DNA of 7,659 nucleotides, taken from assembly GCA_023412975.1 (NCBI GenBank), contig JAEZRB010000287.1:1-7659 (forward strand). The letters are read 5' to 3'. Source of the stretch: Bacteroidota bacterium. Its GTDB lineage: Bacteria; Bacteroidota; Bacteroidia; Chitinophagales; Chitinophagaceae. Below, piece after piece: positions 1-6,296 of the stretch. The translations under genes and the position numbers were made by a program. The notes under the pieces are model-generated. The model had not been told where the DNA came from. It saw only the letters and a list, made by a program, of their open reading frames with translations, and ran no database searches. How positions within the stretch are numbered: position 1 is the stretch's first letter; the number at the start of each line of letters is the position of its first letter.

Positions 1-746
1 GCGGTATAAAAAGCCCGGCTCCAGTTTTGGCTACAGGCCTGCTCTATTTCCGGGTGCCGGGAAAGGTAATCCACCAGGCTCTCCGCTACGATCTCGCCCT
101 GTGAAACCAGTTTGACACCAATGGGCAGGTGCTCCCTGATCTTTTCACTAAGTAAAGGATAATGAGTACAGGCCAGCAAGATCACATCAATGTCCTCGCC
201 TTTTTCGAAAATGCTTTTCAGGTTTTTCTTTACAAAATAATCGGCTCCGTTGCCCTGGTGCTCGTTGTTCTCGATCAATGGCACCCAGAGTGGGCAGGCT
301 TCCTGGTATACTTTAATATCGGGAAAGAATTTAGCGATCTCGATGGGGTATGATTCTGAAGCCACGGTTCCATTGGTCGCGAGGATACCGATACTTCTTG
401 TTTCAGACAGGTTGCCAATGATCTCCGTGGTGGGTCTTATCACGCCCAGCACTCTTTTGCCAGTGGCAATTTTGGAAAGATCGTTTTGCTGGATCGTACG
501 CAGCGCTTTGGCCGATGCAGTGTTGCAGGCAAGAATAACAAGCGAACACCCCTGGTCAAAAAACCATTTCACGCATTGCAGGGTGTACTGGTACACGGTT
601 TCGAAAGAACGGTTGCCATACGGCGCGCGGGCATTATCGCCGAGATAGATATAATCGTATCGGGGCAACTTACGGATAATGTCTTTCATGACGGTCAAAC
701 CGCCATAGCCGGAATCAAATATGCCGATGGGACCTGCTTTTTGCAT
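1..746 (-). CDS. murI: Glutamate racemase, 3' end cut by window edge
   Basis: Glutamate racemase interconverts L- and D-glutamate in the cytoplasm and supplies D-glutamate for the peptidoglycan stem peptide. Translating the minus strand from the ATG at 746 gives 248 uninterrupted residues before the window ends; the family is usually about 260-280, so only the last few tens of residues are missing. Visible motifs: IFDSGYGGLTV near residues 9-19 with the conserved Asp11-Ser12, GDNARAPYG at 36-44, LACNTASA with the first catalytic Cys74, GVIRPTTE at 101-108, ILATNGTV at 121-128, ACPLWVPLIE at 150-159, and LACTHYPLL with the second catalytic Cys193 and His195. An in-frame TAA at 789-791 with no start codon between it and 746 fixes the start. 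There is no Shine-Dalgarno sequence at this ATG. The gene is separated from ompH-2 by a terminator, so it is probably its own transcription unit. The family assignment is very secure. Confidence 0.97.
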   Translation of the reverse strand, partial: MQKAGPIGIFDSGYGGLTVMKDIIRKLPRYDYIYLGDNARAPYGNRSFETVYQYTLQCVKWFFDQGCSLVILACNTASAKALRTIQQNDLSKIATGKRVLGVIRPTTEIIGNLSETRSIGILATNGTVASESYPIEIAKFFPDIKVYQEACPLWVPLIENNEHQGNGADYFVKKNLKSIFEKGEDIDVILLACTHYPLLSEKIREHLPIGVKLVSQGEIVAESLVDYLSRHPEIEQACSQNWSRAFYT

Positions 747-817
747 ACAACAAAAATAAGCAGCGTAAGCAGTATTACTAGGAATCGTTTAAACAATAAC
801 AGCAGGCGGTGCATCAT
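695..817 (-). CDS. Possible 40-aa hydrophobic peptide overlapping the murI start
   Basis: A short open frame starts at an ATG-ATG pair (815-817 and 812-814) and ends at TGA 695-697. It overlaps the first 52 nt of murI in a different frame. A GGAGG (828-832 on the plus strand as CCTCC) sits 10 nt upstream of the first ATG. The peptide has a basic N-terminus, a run of Leu/Ile/Val/Phe from about residue 13 to 24 (FLVILLTLLIFVVC), then CKK and a polar tail. This looks like one membrane segment or a signal-anchor. Cys25 is preceded by Val-Val, which is a poor lipobox, so a lipoprotein is unlikely. It could be a leader peptide coupled to murI translation, a small membrane protein, or chance, since Bacteroidota use Shine-Dalgarno sequences little. 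I do not recognise a family. Confidence 0.28.
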   Translation of the reverse strand: MMHRLLLLFKRFLVILLTLLIFVVCKKQVPSAYLIPAMAV

Positions 818-1038
818 AGTTAATTTTCCTCCATTTCATGTCTTCTTAGAGAAAGTTACCTCCTCAAGACCGGTCTGACAAATAGCAGGATCAATAGCAT
901 TGCAGGTTGAGTGGACGTAGAAAATTGTAAACAACAATTAGATCTATCAGGTGCAGCAAATGATGGCAACTGAACATAGTAAAAAAACAAACCCCAGTCT
1001 TTTGACCGGGGTTTTATATAAATCAGGTGATTACTATT
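747..1038. other. Spacer between ompH-2 and murI
   Basis: This 292-nt spacer holds the ompH-2 terminator (981-1014) and, on its murI side, the 5' part of the possible small frame. Two small symmetric sites are visible: a perfect 10-bp palindrome AGACCGGTCT at 867-876 and a 6-bp inverted repeat AATTGT/ACAATT (923-928 and 934-939, 5-nt centre). The murI promoter should lie between about 820 and 980, but no clear TAnnTTTG box with an upstream TTG is visible there on the minus strand. GAGGAGG also occurs on the minus strand at 859-865, too far from any start that would make a sensible protein. Confidence 0.5.
981..1014 (-). terminator. Intrinsic terminator after ompH-2
   Basis: The arms 989-999 and 1004-1014 form an 11-bp stem with one A/C mismatch around a 4-nt loop. 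The core is CCCC paired with GGGG, with a GTC/GAC closing part. Read on the minus strand, the hairpin is followed by G and seven T (981-987). It begins 24 nt past the ompH-2 stop codon. This is a textbook Rho-independent terminator for the uppS-bamA-ompH-ompH transcript and it separates that unit from murI. The plus-strand side also has a short T run (1012-1015), but no plus-strand gene needs it. Confidence 0.88.
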
Positions 1039-1593
1039 TTATCGTCCGCCAGCTGGTGGCTTATAACCAGGCAACAACTGCGGAGGTACAGTCACGTTCA
1101 ACTTCTTAGCAACCGGCTGCAGCAGGTTATCCGCATCGGGAGCAACGATCATAGCGTCACGTGATAATACATATGTATAGCCTTTTTCCTTAGCTACAGC
1201 CTGTATGGCAGCCTGAATTTTTTGCATTACAGGCGCAAGCAATTGGCTTTGTTTGTTCTGTACCGCTTCCTGTGCAATTTGCTGCCAGTTTTGAAGTGTC
1301 TGTGTCAAACTTTGTAATTCCTTACCGGTTTGCTCTTTCACAGCAGCGCTTACTTTACCGGATGAATCCCTGTAAATACTGTCTTTGAACTGGTAAGTTT
1401 CCATCAGTGAATTAAACTCCTTTCCTATCGTATCCCTATTATAAATTTGTACCAAAGAATCGATCTTCTGCACTTCAGGCATCAGGTATAAAATAGTTTC
1501 TGCATCGATGTAGCCTATCTTGGTTTGCGCATTAACCCCGCTTCCGGCGATCAGCAAGCCCGCGACTACTGCAAGCATTTTCAATTTTTTCAT
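1039..1593 (-). CDS. Skp/OmpH-family periplasmic chaperone, second copy
   Basis: A 184-residue secreted protein of the OmpH/Skp family, which binds unfolded outer-membrane proteins in the periplasm and delivers them to BamA. Residues 1-22 are a signal peptide (basic MKKLK, hydrophobic core, VNA then Gln), with likely cleavage after Ala22. The mature protein opens with KIGYIDAETILYLMPE, the family's N-terminal strand and Met-Pro-Glu signature. A long polar, Gln/Lys-rich stretch from about 35 to 130 fits the paired helical arms, and KGYTYVLSRD near 137-146 is the returning strand of the body domain. A Pro-rich tail (VPPQLLPGYKPPAGGR) ends the protein. It follows ompH-1 by 223 nt, an unusually long gap for this pair, and precedes a strong terminator, so it is probably the last gene of the unit. 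In Porphyromonas gingivalis a Skp-like protein from this locus has been linked to type IX secretion; whether that holds here is inference. Confidence 0.92.
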   Translation of the reverse strand: MKKLKMLAVVAGLLIAGSGVNAQTKIGYIDAETILYLMPEVQKIDSLVQIYNRDTIGKEFNSLMETYQFKDSIYRDSSGKVSAAVKEQTGKELQSLTQTLQNWQQIAQEAVQNKQSQLLAPVMQKIQAAIQAVAKEKGYTYVLSRDAMIVAPDADNLLQPVAKKLNVTVPPQLLPGYKPPAGGR

Positions 1594-1816
1594 CTTGTTT
1601 GTTTTGTTTTTCTCCCTTAGCAGGGTTTTGTCAATTTTTATTTTGTAGAGATAGGTTTTATTAACCTTTGGTTGCCTATTTTATTTTCTTTAACAATTTC
1701 CAATTCCTGGTTGCTGGTTTTTCTCGTGAATCGTGAGTCGTGAATCGTGAGTTGTGAGTTTAAGATATTCCCACATTTTCAAATTTTCAAATTCTCAAAT
1801 TTTCAAATTTTCAAAT
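1594..1816. other. Repeat-bearing spacer between the two ompH genes
   Basis: This 223-nt AT-rich spacer contains no plausible gene. Its ompH-1 side carries two tandem repeats annotated separately. The ompH-2 side is A/T-rich with a small potential stem (AGGTT/AACCT on the minus strand near 1655-1670). No clear TAnnTTTG box or terminator is seen, so read-through from ompH-1 to ompH-2 is the default assumption. A reading frame across 1754-2365 on the plus strand is only the translation of these repeats plus antisense ompH-1. Confidence 0.5.
1724..1758. repeat. 7-bp tandem repeat, five copies
   Basis: Five consecutive heptamers on the plus strand: TCGTGAA, TCGTGAG, TCGTGAA, TCGTGAG, TTGTGAG. 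The last base alternates A/G for the first four, so the array can also be read as a 14-bp unit. It is non-coding and lies 131 nt upstream of the ompH-2 start. Such short arrays are prone to copy-number change by slippage. I infer no function. Confidence 0.9.
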
Positions 1817-1818
1817 TC
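1775..1818. repeat. 8-bp tandem repeat touching the ompH-1 stop codon
   Basis: Five copies of ATTTTCAA (the middle copy, 1791-1798, is ATTCTCAA) followed by a partial ATTC. The partial copy overlaps the TGA stop of ompH-1 (1817-1819), so the array is the first thing transcribed after that gene. Gain or loss of whole units would not alter the stop codon. It is unrelated in sequence to the 7-bp array 17 nt away. Confidence 0.9.
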
Positions 1819-2332
1819 ACCCCCTGATCCCCAGCTCCCTCAGCACATCCTCACTCTTGTCCAGTTTAGGGTCGGCAAATATAATGGTAATTCCTTCACT
1901 TTTATCGAGCACAAAATCGTAGCCCCGCTGGGTGGAGATCTTCTGAACCGCGTTATAGACCTTATCCTGCACAGGTTTGATGAGTTCCTGTCTTTTTTTA
2001 AACAGATCACCCTCAAAACCAAAACGTTGACGCTGAAGATCGCGGAGTTCTTTCTCCTTCAGAAACAGCTGGTCCTCCCTCTTTTTCTTCAGGTCGTCGC
2101 TCAGCATGATCTGCTCGGCTTCATAATCCTTGTACATTTTGTCGAGGCTGGCCTGTTTCCCATCGATATCACGCTGCCAGTCGGCCGCGATGGCATCGAG
2201 CTGTTTTTGTGCCTGTGTATATTCCGGCATTTTATCCAGGATATAACGGGTATCGATGATGGCATATTTCTGCGCATGAACTGCCAGTCCCAACAGCATG
2301 ATAAAACCGGCAAAAAGCAATTTTCTTTTCAT
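1817..2332 (-). CDS. Skp/OmpH-family periplasmic chaperone, first copy
   Basis: A 171-residue OmpH/Skp-family chaperone for outer-membrane proteins in transit through the periplasm. Residues 1-20 are a signal peptide (MKRK, hydrophobic core, AVHA then Gln), with likely cleavage after Ala20. The mature start KYAIIDTRYILDKMPEY carries the family's strand and Met-Pro-Glu motif. Residues about 36-130 are strongly charged and heptad-like (DDLKKKREDQLFLKEKEL in the middle), fitting the coiled-coil tentacle. RGYDFVLDKSEGITIIFADP at 136-155 is the closing strand of the body, and a short conserved tail (DVLRELGI) ends the protein. It starts 36 nt after the bamA stop, with an A-rich, SD-less start context normal for this phylum. 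Co-transcription with bamA is likely. It is clearly a paralogue of the next gene, but the two are divergent and probably not interchangeable. Confidence 0.94.
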   Translation of the reverse strand: MKRKLLFAGFIMLLGLAVHAQKYAIIDTRYILDKMPEYTQAQKQLDAIAADWQRDIDGKQASLDKMYKDYEAEQIMLSDDLKKKREDQLFLKEKELRDLQRQRFGFEGDLFKKRQELIKPVQDKVYNAVQKISTQRGYDFVLDKSEGITIIFADPKLDKSEDVLRELGIRG

Positions 2333-2368
2333 GATCGTTATTTTATTTTTTCCCTGGCGGGATAGATT

Positions 2369-5098
2369 TTACTCGGGTTCAAATCCAAGCATAAAGGTAA
2401 AGCGGGACGCGTCTTTTAATCCTCCACCCGGTCGGATACGATCAAGCCCAATACCATAGTCGAATCCAAGCAGACCAAACATAGGCAGGAAGAAACGCAT
2501 ACCAACACCCACACTGCGACGCAGGCGGAATGGATTGTAATTCTTAAAATCATACCAGCCATTGGCTGCTTCAAAAAACGTTAGACCGTAGATGGTACTG
2601 CTAGGGTTGGTTACTAACGGGTAACGAAGCTCCAACTGGTATTTGTTAAAAATAGTAAAGTAATTGTTCGCGTTTTGCTGGTCGGGGTTGATGGTTGGAT
2701 CAGATGATTCATAAACGGGATAGCCACGATGCGCAATGATATCATAACCCAACAGACCGTAGTTATTGGTCAGACCCGCATCACCTACCTGGAACCGCTC
2801 AAACGGTGAGTAATCCAGTTTGCTATTGTAACGGCCCATAAAACCGTATTTGGCTGCCAGTTTCATCACGAACTGCCTGTTCTTGTCTGCACCACCTGGC
2901 TTGCCGATAGGCACATACCACTCGGCATTGAAACGCCATTTATGATACTCGGGATTTTTATAGGGATCCGTTGAAGTAACCAGGTCGGGATTAAACAATG
3001 TATATGGTGGTGTAAACTGTACGCTGGCCATAAAGCTTGATCCGCTTCTTGGGAAGATAGGATCAAACACCGAAGACCGCTGTAATGCAAGTTTAAAACT
3101 CAGGTTATTAGAGGTACCATTGGGTGACGCACCGGGGAAAATCCCGTAGTTGCGTCTTTTATATTGCGTAAAGCTAACCGCGTATACCAGGCTGAAATAG
3201 TCATCAGGCCATTTCAATTGTTTACCCAGTGAAATAGATGCGCCATTTACTTTCAGGTAATTGGTATCCGATCTCTCATTGTCGATACGACCCGTAAATG
3301 GATCGAAGGCATTTGAGTATTTACTATTGTTATAAGCAAGCGTCAGTGAATTTCTTTTCTTACCTCCCAGCCATGGCTCGGTGAAGGAAAAGTTGTAGGA
3401 ACGGAATGCCTTACCATTGGATTGTACCCTGATACTAAGCTTTTGCCCATCACCTGTGGGCAGTGGATCCCATGCCTGCTTTTTCCAGATATTCTTAATG
3501 GAGAAATTATTAAATGTAACCCCGAGTGTACCGGTAAGTCCAATGCCACCACCCCATCCGGCAGAAAGCTCAAGCTGGTCAGAAGATTTTTCTTCGAGTG
3601 ACCAGTTGATATCCACGGTGCCATCATCCGGATTGGGCACTACACCAGGGTTTATGGTCTCCTGGTTAAAATATTGCAGGTTGCCAAGTTCACGGGTCGA
3701 CCTGATGAGGTCAGTACGACTGAACAATTCACCGGGAATGGTTCGAAGCTCGCGCCGTATTACATGGTCCTTTGTGCGCTCATTACCGGCGATCGTCACC
3801 GTTTTGATCCTTGCCTGCGGACCTTCCGTGATTCGGATCTCATGGTCAATGGTATCATTATATACTGCAGTCTCAACCGGATCTACACGGAAAAACAGGT
3901 ACCCGTCATCCATATAGTATCCGCTGATATCACCACCTTCCTGCGACAGCTCCTTACCAAGACGTTTGTTGAGGATATCAAGGTTATAAATATCTCCTTT
4001 TTGAATACCAAGCACAATATTCAAAAGAGAATCTGAGAATTTTGAGTTGCCTTTCCAGGTGATATTTCCAAAATAGTATCTGCGACCTTCGTCAACCTTT
4101 ATGTCGACATAAAGTTTATTGTCCTGGGTAAGTATGGTATCCTCTATGATCTGCGCGTCCCGATAGCCGAGTGAGTTGTAATACTGCAGCACTTTTGCCT
4201 TGTCTTCCTCATACTTGGTAGGATTGAACTTCGCCGAACTAAATAGTTTAAATCGGAAATATGGATCCAATACCGTTTTTGTTTTTGAGAGCGAAAGAAA
4301 ACCCCAGTCTTTCAGGTATTCCTTGAAGCTCGGGCGTTTATCTTCGCCATAGGGACTTTGGTATTTAGATGGGAAGAGAGTGAATTTACTCATCTCCTTT
4401 GTACCCTTCATTTGTTTTTTCAGCTTCAGCTCGGATACGTTTTCGTTTTCAAAGAAATTTACCTCATCGATCCTTACCTTTTTACCCTTGTCCACGTAGA
4501 TGTTCATGGCATTGGAATTGGCATAAGCCGGATCTGGTTTTTCTTCTATCCGTATTTTGACATTTTCAAATCCTTTATCCCGGTAAAACTTGGTGGTCAC
4601 TTCGTGAATATTCCGCCGCATGTTTTCGGTGATCAGGGTTTGCTTCGCTAGACCAATTTTACCCTGCAACTCTTCCGCTTCAGTTTTCTTTATACCTATA
4701 AATTTGAAATTTCCCAGTCGTGGTCGTTCCTCCACGCTAATCTCGATACTCACCCTGTCGTCGACGATTTTTGTAACATATATCTGCACGCCGGCGAATA
4801 ATTTCTGGCGCCACATGTTGGCAATTGCCTTGGCGAAAATATCGCTACCGGGATGCATGAATTTATCACCCGTCTGTAAGCCTGAGATAGATAAAACAAT
4901 GGCTGTATCGAGGTGCCTGATGCCGCGGATTGAAACGTCTGCTATGGTGTATTCGCGGGGTATCCGGGCATTCTCCCATTCCAGTAATTTCGGATCAACA
5001 GAGGTCGGTCTTGTAGTATCATCCTGAGCCCTTGCAGTTAGTACAGAGGCGATCATCAATATTAATAGAACCTGGAACCGGAGTGAAAGTCGTTGCAT
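2369..5098 (-). CDS. bamA: BamA, outer-membrane protein assembly factor (Omp85)
   Basis: BamA is the essential outer-membrane pore that folds and inserts beta-barrel proteins. This 909-residue product has a signal peptide (1-25, ARA/Q cleavage site), then five POTRA domains at roughly 49-128, 129-206, 207-340, 341-428 and 429-505, and a C-terminal 16-strand barrel from about 507 to the end. Visible hallmarks: repeated POTRA endings such as VEERP, VDEGRRYYFGNI and ITEGPQARIKTVTIAGNERTKD, barrel signatures FTEPWLGG (572-579) and FPRSGSS (682-688), and RGY at 791-793, the counterpart of the conserved loop-6 VRGF motif. The end (FTFMLGFEPE) is the usual final strand with a short Bacteroidota tail. 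It is longer than E. coli BamA (about 810), partly through an insertion of some 50-60 residues in POTRA 3 (about 237-296). It lies 223 nt downstream of uppS and just upstream of its chaperone genes. Confidence 0.97.
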   Translation of the reverse strand: MQRLSLRFQVLLILMIASVLTARAQDDTTRPTSVDPKLLEWENARIPREYTIADVSIRGIRHLDTAIVLSISGLQTGDKFMHPGSDIFAKAIANMWRQKLFAGVQIYVTKIVDDRVSIEISVEERPRLGNFKFIGIKKTEAEELQGKIGLAKQTLITENMRRNIHEVTTKFYRDKGFENVKIRIEEKPDPAYANSNAMNIYVDKGKKVRIDEVNFFENENVSELKLKKQMKGTKEMSKFTLFPSKYQSPYGEDKRPSFKEYLKDWGFLSLSKTKTVLDPYFRFKLFSSAKFNPTKYEEDKAKVLQYYNSLGYRDAQIIEDTILTQDNKLYVDIKVDEGRRYYFGNITWKGNSKFSDSLLNIVLGIQKGDIYNLDILNKRLGKELSQEGGDISGYYMDDGYLFFRVDPVETAVYNDTIDHEIRITEGPQARIKTVTIAGNERTKDHVIRRELRTIPGELFSRTDLIRSTRELGNLQYFNQETINPGVVPNPDDGTVDINWSLEEKSSDQLELSAGWGGGIGLTGTLGVTFNNFSIKNIWKKQAWDPLPTGDGQKLSIRVQSNGKAFRSYNFSFTEPWLGGKKRNSLTLAYNNSKYSNAFDPFTGRIDNERSDTNYLKVNGASISLGKQLKWPDDYFSLVYAVSFTQYKRRNYGIFPGASPNGTSNNLSFKLALQRSSVFDPIFPRSGSSFMASVQFTPPYTLFNPDLVTSTDPYKNPEYHKWRFNAEWYVPIGKPGGADKNRQFVMKLAAKYGFMGRYNSKLDYSPFERFQVGDAGLTNNYGLLGYDIIAHRGYPVYESSDPTINPDQQNANNYFTIFNKYQLELRYPLVTNPSSTIYGLTFFEAANGWYDFKNYNPFRLRRSVGVGMRFFLPMFGLLGFDYGIGLDRIRPGGGLKDASRFTFMLGFEPE

Positions 5099-5321
5099 GG
5101 GTTTTTTTTCAAATCAAAATGAAGCCCGTCACGCCTGCGGCGAGACAAACAGCGAATTAGTTGGTCGTTTGTATTTTATTAAAGCCGCCAAACTCCTGTT
5201 GCGGCGGCAAATTAACGGTAAATATCGAAAGTGTTTGTTAAAACGAAACGGGTTTTGAACCTTTGGAAAACTGCTGAAATACACGGCGAAACCTGCAATT
5301 GGCAAGGCTTCGCGGCGATCG
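5099..5321. other. Spacer between uppS and bamA
   Basis: A 223-nt spacer without a supported gene. It holds the GC hairpin annotated at 5184-5208 and an A-rich bamA start region (eight A shortly before the ATG on the minus strand). No TAnnTTTG box is visible, so a separate bamA promoter is not supported by sequence. A 112-codon frame crossing from uppS into this spacer (5129-5467, minus) has no family features and is a shadow. Confidence 0.45.
5184..5208 (-). other. GC hairpin in the uppS-bamA spacer
   Basis: GCCGCC (5184-5189) pairs with GGCGGC (5203-5208); inside it AAC and GTT can pair around a TCCT loop, with a small internal bulge. On the minus strand it is followed by TTTAATAAAAT, not a continuous T run. 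It may be a weak or partial terminator that tunes bamA expression relative to uppS, an RNA-stability element, or incidental. Confidence 0.4.
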
Positions 5322-6086
5322 CTACCTTGATGCCGATTGGCCTGCAGCCAGCTGCTCACCCGTTTTACCAAAACGCCGTTCACGCCCCTGGTAATCCAGG
5401 ATTGCTTCGTATAAATTCTCCTTTCTGAAATCGGGCCAGCGTACATGGGTGAAATAGAGTTCAGCATAAGCTAATTGATATAGTAGAAAATTACTGATCC
5501 TGAATTCCCCACTTGTGCGGATCATCAGTTCAGGGTCGGGAAACTCACTCGTGCAGAGATACCGTTGCAGGGTATCCTGGTCGATCTCCTCCACATTCAG
5601 TTTCCCGGTTTTAACCTCAAAGGCAATATTTTTTACGGCGTTCAGCAATTCCCATCTGCCGCTATAACTCAATGCCATTACAAGATTCAAACCGGTGTTG
5701 TTCCTGGTAATTTCAAGCGCTTCATTCAATTCCTGCCTTGCATATTCAGGCAACATATTCATATCCCCGATCACATGCAATTTGATATTGTTTTTATGAA
5801 GGCTTTCCACTTCTTTCCTGATGGTGCTGACAAGCAGTTCCATCAATCCGATCACTTCATATTCGGGGCGATCCCAGTTTTCCGTGGAGAACGCGTACAG
5901 GGTCAGGTAACCCACCCCCAGCTCGGCGCAGCCTTCCACGATATTCCGCACGCTTTCAACACCATGAAAATGACCATAGAGCCGGTCCTGGCCCTGCTCT
6001 TTTGCCCACCGGCCGTTGCCATCCATGATGATGGCGATGTGGCGGGGCAACCGGTCTTTATCAATTTTTTCTAAAAGCGCTGACAT
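5322..6086 (-). CDS. uppS: Undecaprenyl diphosphate synthase (cis-isoprenyl transferase)
   Basis: UppS adds eight isopentenyl units to farnesyl diphosphate to form C55 undecaprenyl diphosphate, the lipid carrier for peptidoglycan and cell-surface polysaccharides; it acts at the inner face of the cytoplasmic membrane. The 254-residue length is normal. Motifs in order: HIAIIMDGNGRWAK (16-29) with catalytic Asp22 and the diphosphate-binding Gly-Asn-Gly-Arg, GHFHG (38-42), LYAFSTENWDRP (63-74), MALSYSGRWE (137-146), and DPELMIRTSGEFRISNFLL (184-202) with Arg190, Arg196 and Ser198 for isopentenyl diphosphate binding, then AELYF with Glu209 and WPDF (217-220). YQGRERRFGKT near the end is typical of the Bacteroidota branch. 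No signal peptide, as expected. The start is fixed by motif position. A promoter candidate lies about 150 nt upstream, so uppS may head the unit that continues through bamA and both ompH genes. Confidence 0.97.
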   Translation of the reverse strand: MSALLEKIDKDRLPRHIAIIMDGNGRWAKEQGQDRLYGHFHGVESVRNIVEGCAELGVGYLTLYAFSTENWDRPEYEVIGLMELLVSTIRKEVESLHKNNIKLHVIGDMNMLPEYARQELNEALEITRNNTGLNLVMALSYSGRWELLNAVKNIAFEVKTGKLNVEEIDQDTLQRYLCTSEFPDPELMIRTSGEFRISNFLLYQLAYAELYFTHVRWPDFRKENLYEAILDYQGRERRFGKTGEQLAAGQSASR

Positions 6087-6097
6087 AGTAACCTTTA

Positions 6098-6112
6098 TAT
6101 TTCCCGGAAATA
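6098..6112. promoter_or_regulatory. 15-bp palindrome in the uppS leader
   Basis: TATTTCC and GGAAATA form perfect 7-bp arms around a single C. It lies 11 nt upstream of the uppS start codon, inside the expected leader RNA. It could be a protein-binding site on DNA; as RNA the 1-nt centre cannot form a tight loop without opening pairs. Function unknown. Confidence 0.3.
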
Positions 6113-6152
6113 AGGGTAATCTATCAATTTGAAATGGCGCGGTAAGGCTTAA

Positions 6153-6194
6153 AGACGGTAAGGATTGACTGGCAATCTATTTTACTTCCCGTCT
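6153..6194 (-). promoter_or_regulatory. Nested hairpin in the uppS leader
   Basis: On the minus strand AGACGGGAAG (6194-6185) pairs with CTTACCGTCT (6162-6153) at nine of ten positions. Between them GATTG (6177-6173) and CAATC (6167-6163) form a second stem around CCAGT, with the 7-nt bulge TAAAATA on one side. The right inner arm joins the right outer arm directly. The same CTTACCGTCTT can pair instead with AAGACGG in the neighbouring 21-bp repeat (6197-6203), so two exclusive folds are possible. A regulatory role is inference. Confidence 0.4.
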
Positions 6195-6195
6195 C

Positions 6196-6216
6196 CCCGT
6201 CTTCCCGGCAAAATGA
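6196..6216 (+). repeat. 21-bp inverted repeat, copy next to uppS
   Basis: The 21 bases starting CCCGTCTTCCCGG and ending CAAAATGA recur exactly, inverted, at 7322-7342 on the other side of porG. Similarity extends about 11 bases further on the pyrimidine-rich side with three mismatches. Probably a dispersed intergenic repeat; no transposase is present. Confidence 0.85.
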
Positions 6217-6238
6217 CAACCTTGGAAATATTGGGGGG

Positions 6239-6275
6239 CAAAGGTATCTGATTTGACGAAATTCGAATAAATCAG
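6239..6275 (-). promoter_or_regulatory. Candidate promoter for uppS-bamA-ompH-ompH
   Basis: TACCTTTG (plus-strand CAAAGGTA, 6239-6246) matches the Bacteroidota -7 consensus TAnnTTTG exactly. About 21 nt upstream is TTTA, a weak match to the -33 TTTG/TTG element. The spacer between them carries CTGATTT (6248-6254) inverted as AAATCAG (6269-6275), with ATTCGAAT, itself palindromic, in the centre. That placement would suit an operator. The predicted transcription start is about 6232-6235, giving a leader of about 145 nt before uppS. This is a motif match only. Confidence 0.45.
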
Positions 6276-6296
6276 GGGAAAGAAAAGACAAATAAT

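Larger units (their letters stand above)
6087..6296. other. Promoter and leader spacer between porG and uppS
   Basis: A 210-nt spacer with no gene. From the porG side it contains a 7-bp dyad (6248-6275), a TACCTTTG box (6239-6246), one copy of the 21-bp inverted repeat (6196-6216), a nested hairpin (6153-6194), two GGTAAGG direct repeats (6141-6147, 6157-6163), and a 15-bp palindrome (6098-6112) shortly before the uppS ATG. No good intrinsic terminator follows porG. Confidence 0.6.

Noticed and set aside
751..758. TATTTTTG on the minus strand, an exact TAnnTTTG match next to the murI ATG
   Set aside because: It would put the transcription start at or inside the start codon, giving a leaderless message, and there is no TTTG element about 19-21 nt upstream. 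It sits in a T-rich run and is probably chance.
486..878. 130-codon plus-strand frame opposite murI
   Set aside because: Antisense shadow of murI; the murI frame carries both catalytic cysteines and all family motifs.
1724..1818. CRISPR-like array between the ompH genes
   Set aside because: Units are 7-8 bp and contiguous, with no spacers; these are simple tandem repeats and no cas gene is near.
1754..2365. 203-codon plus-strand frame with a repeated IFKFSNS motif
   Set aside because: The repeated motif is the translation of the 8-bp tandem repeat, and the rest is antisense to ompH-1, which has signal peptide and family motifs.
5129..5467. 112-codon minus-strand frame crossing the uppS 3' end
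   Set aside because: It overlaps uppS in another frame, lacks any recognisable domain, and its downstream half is spacer sequence; uppS motifs prove the other frame is real.
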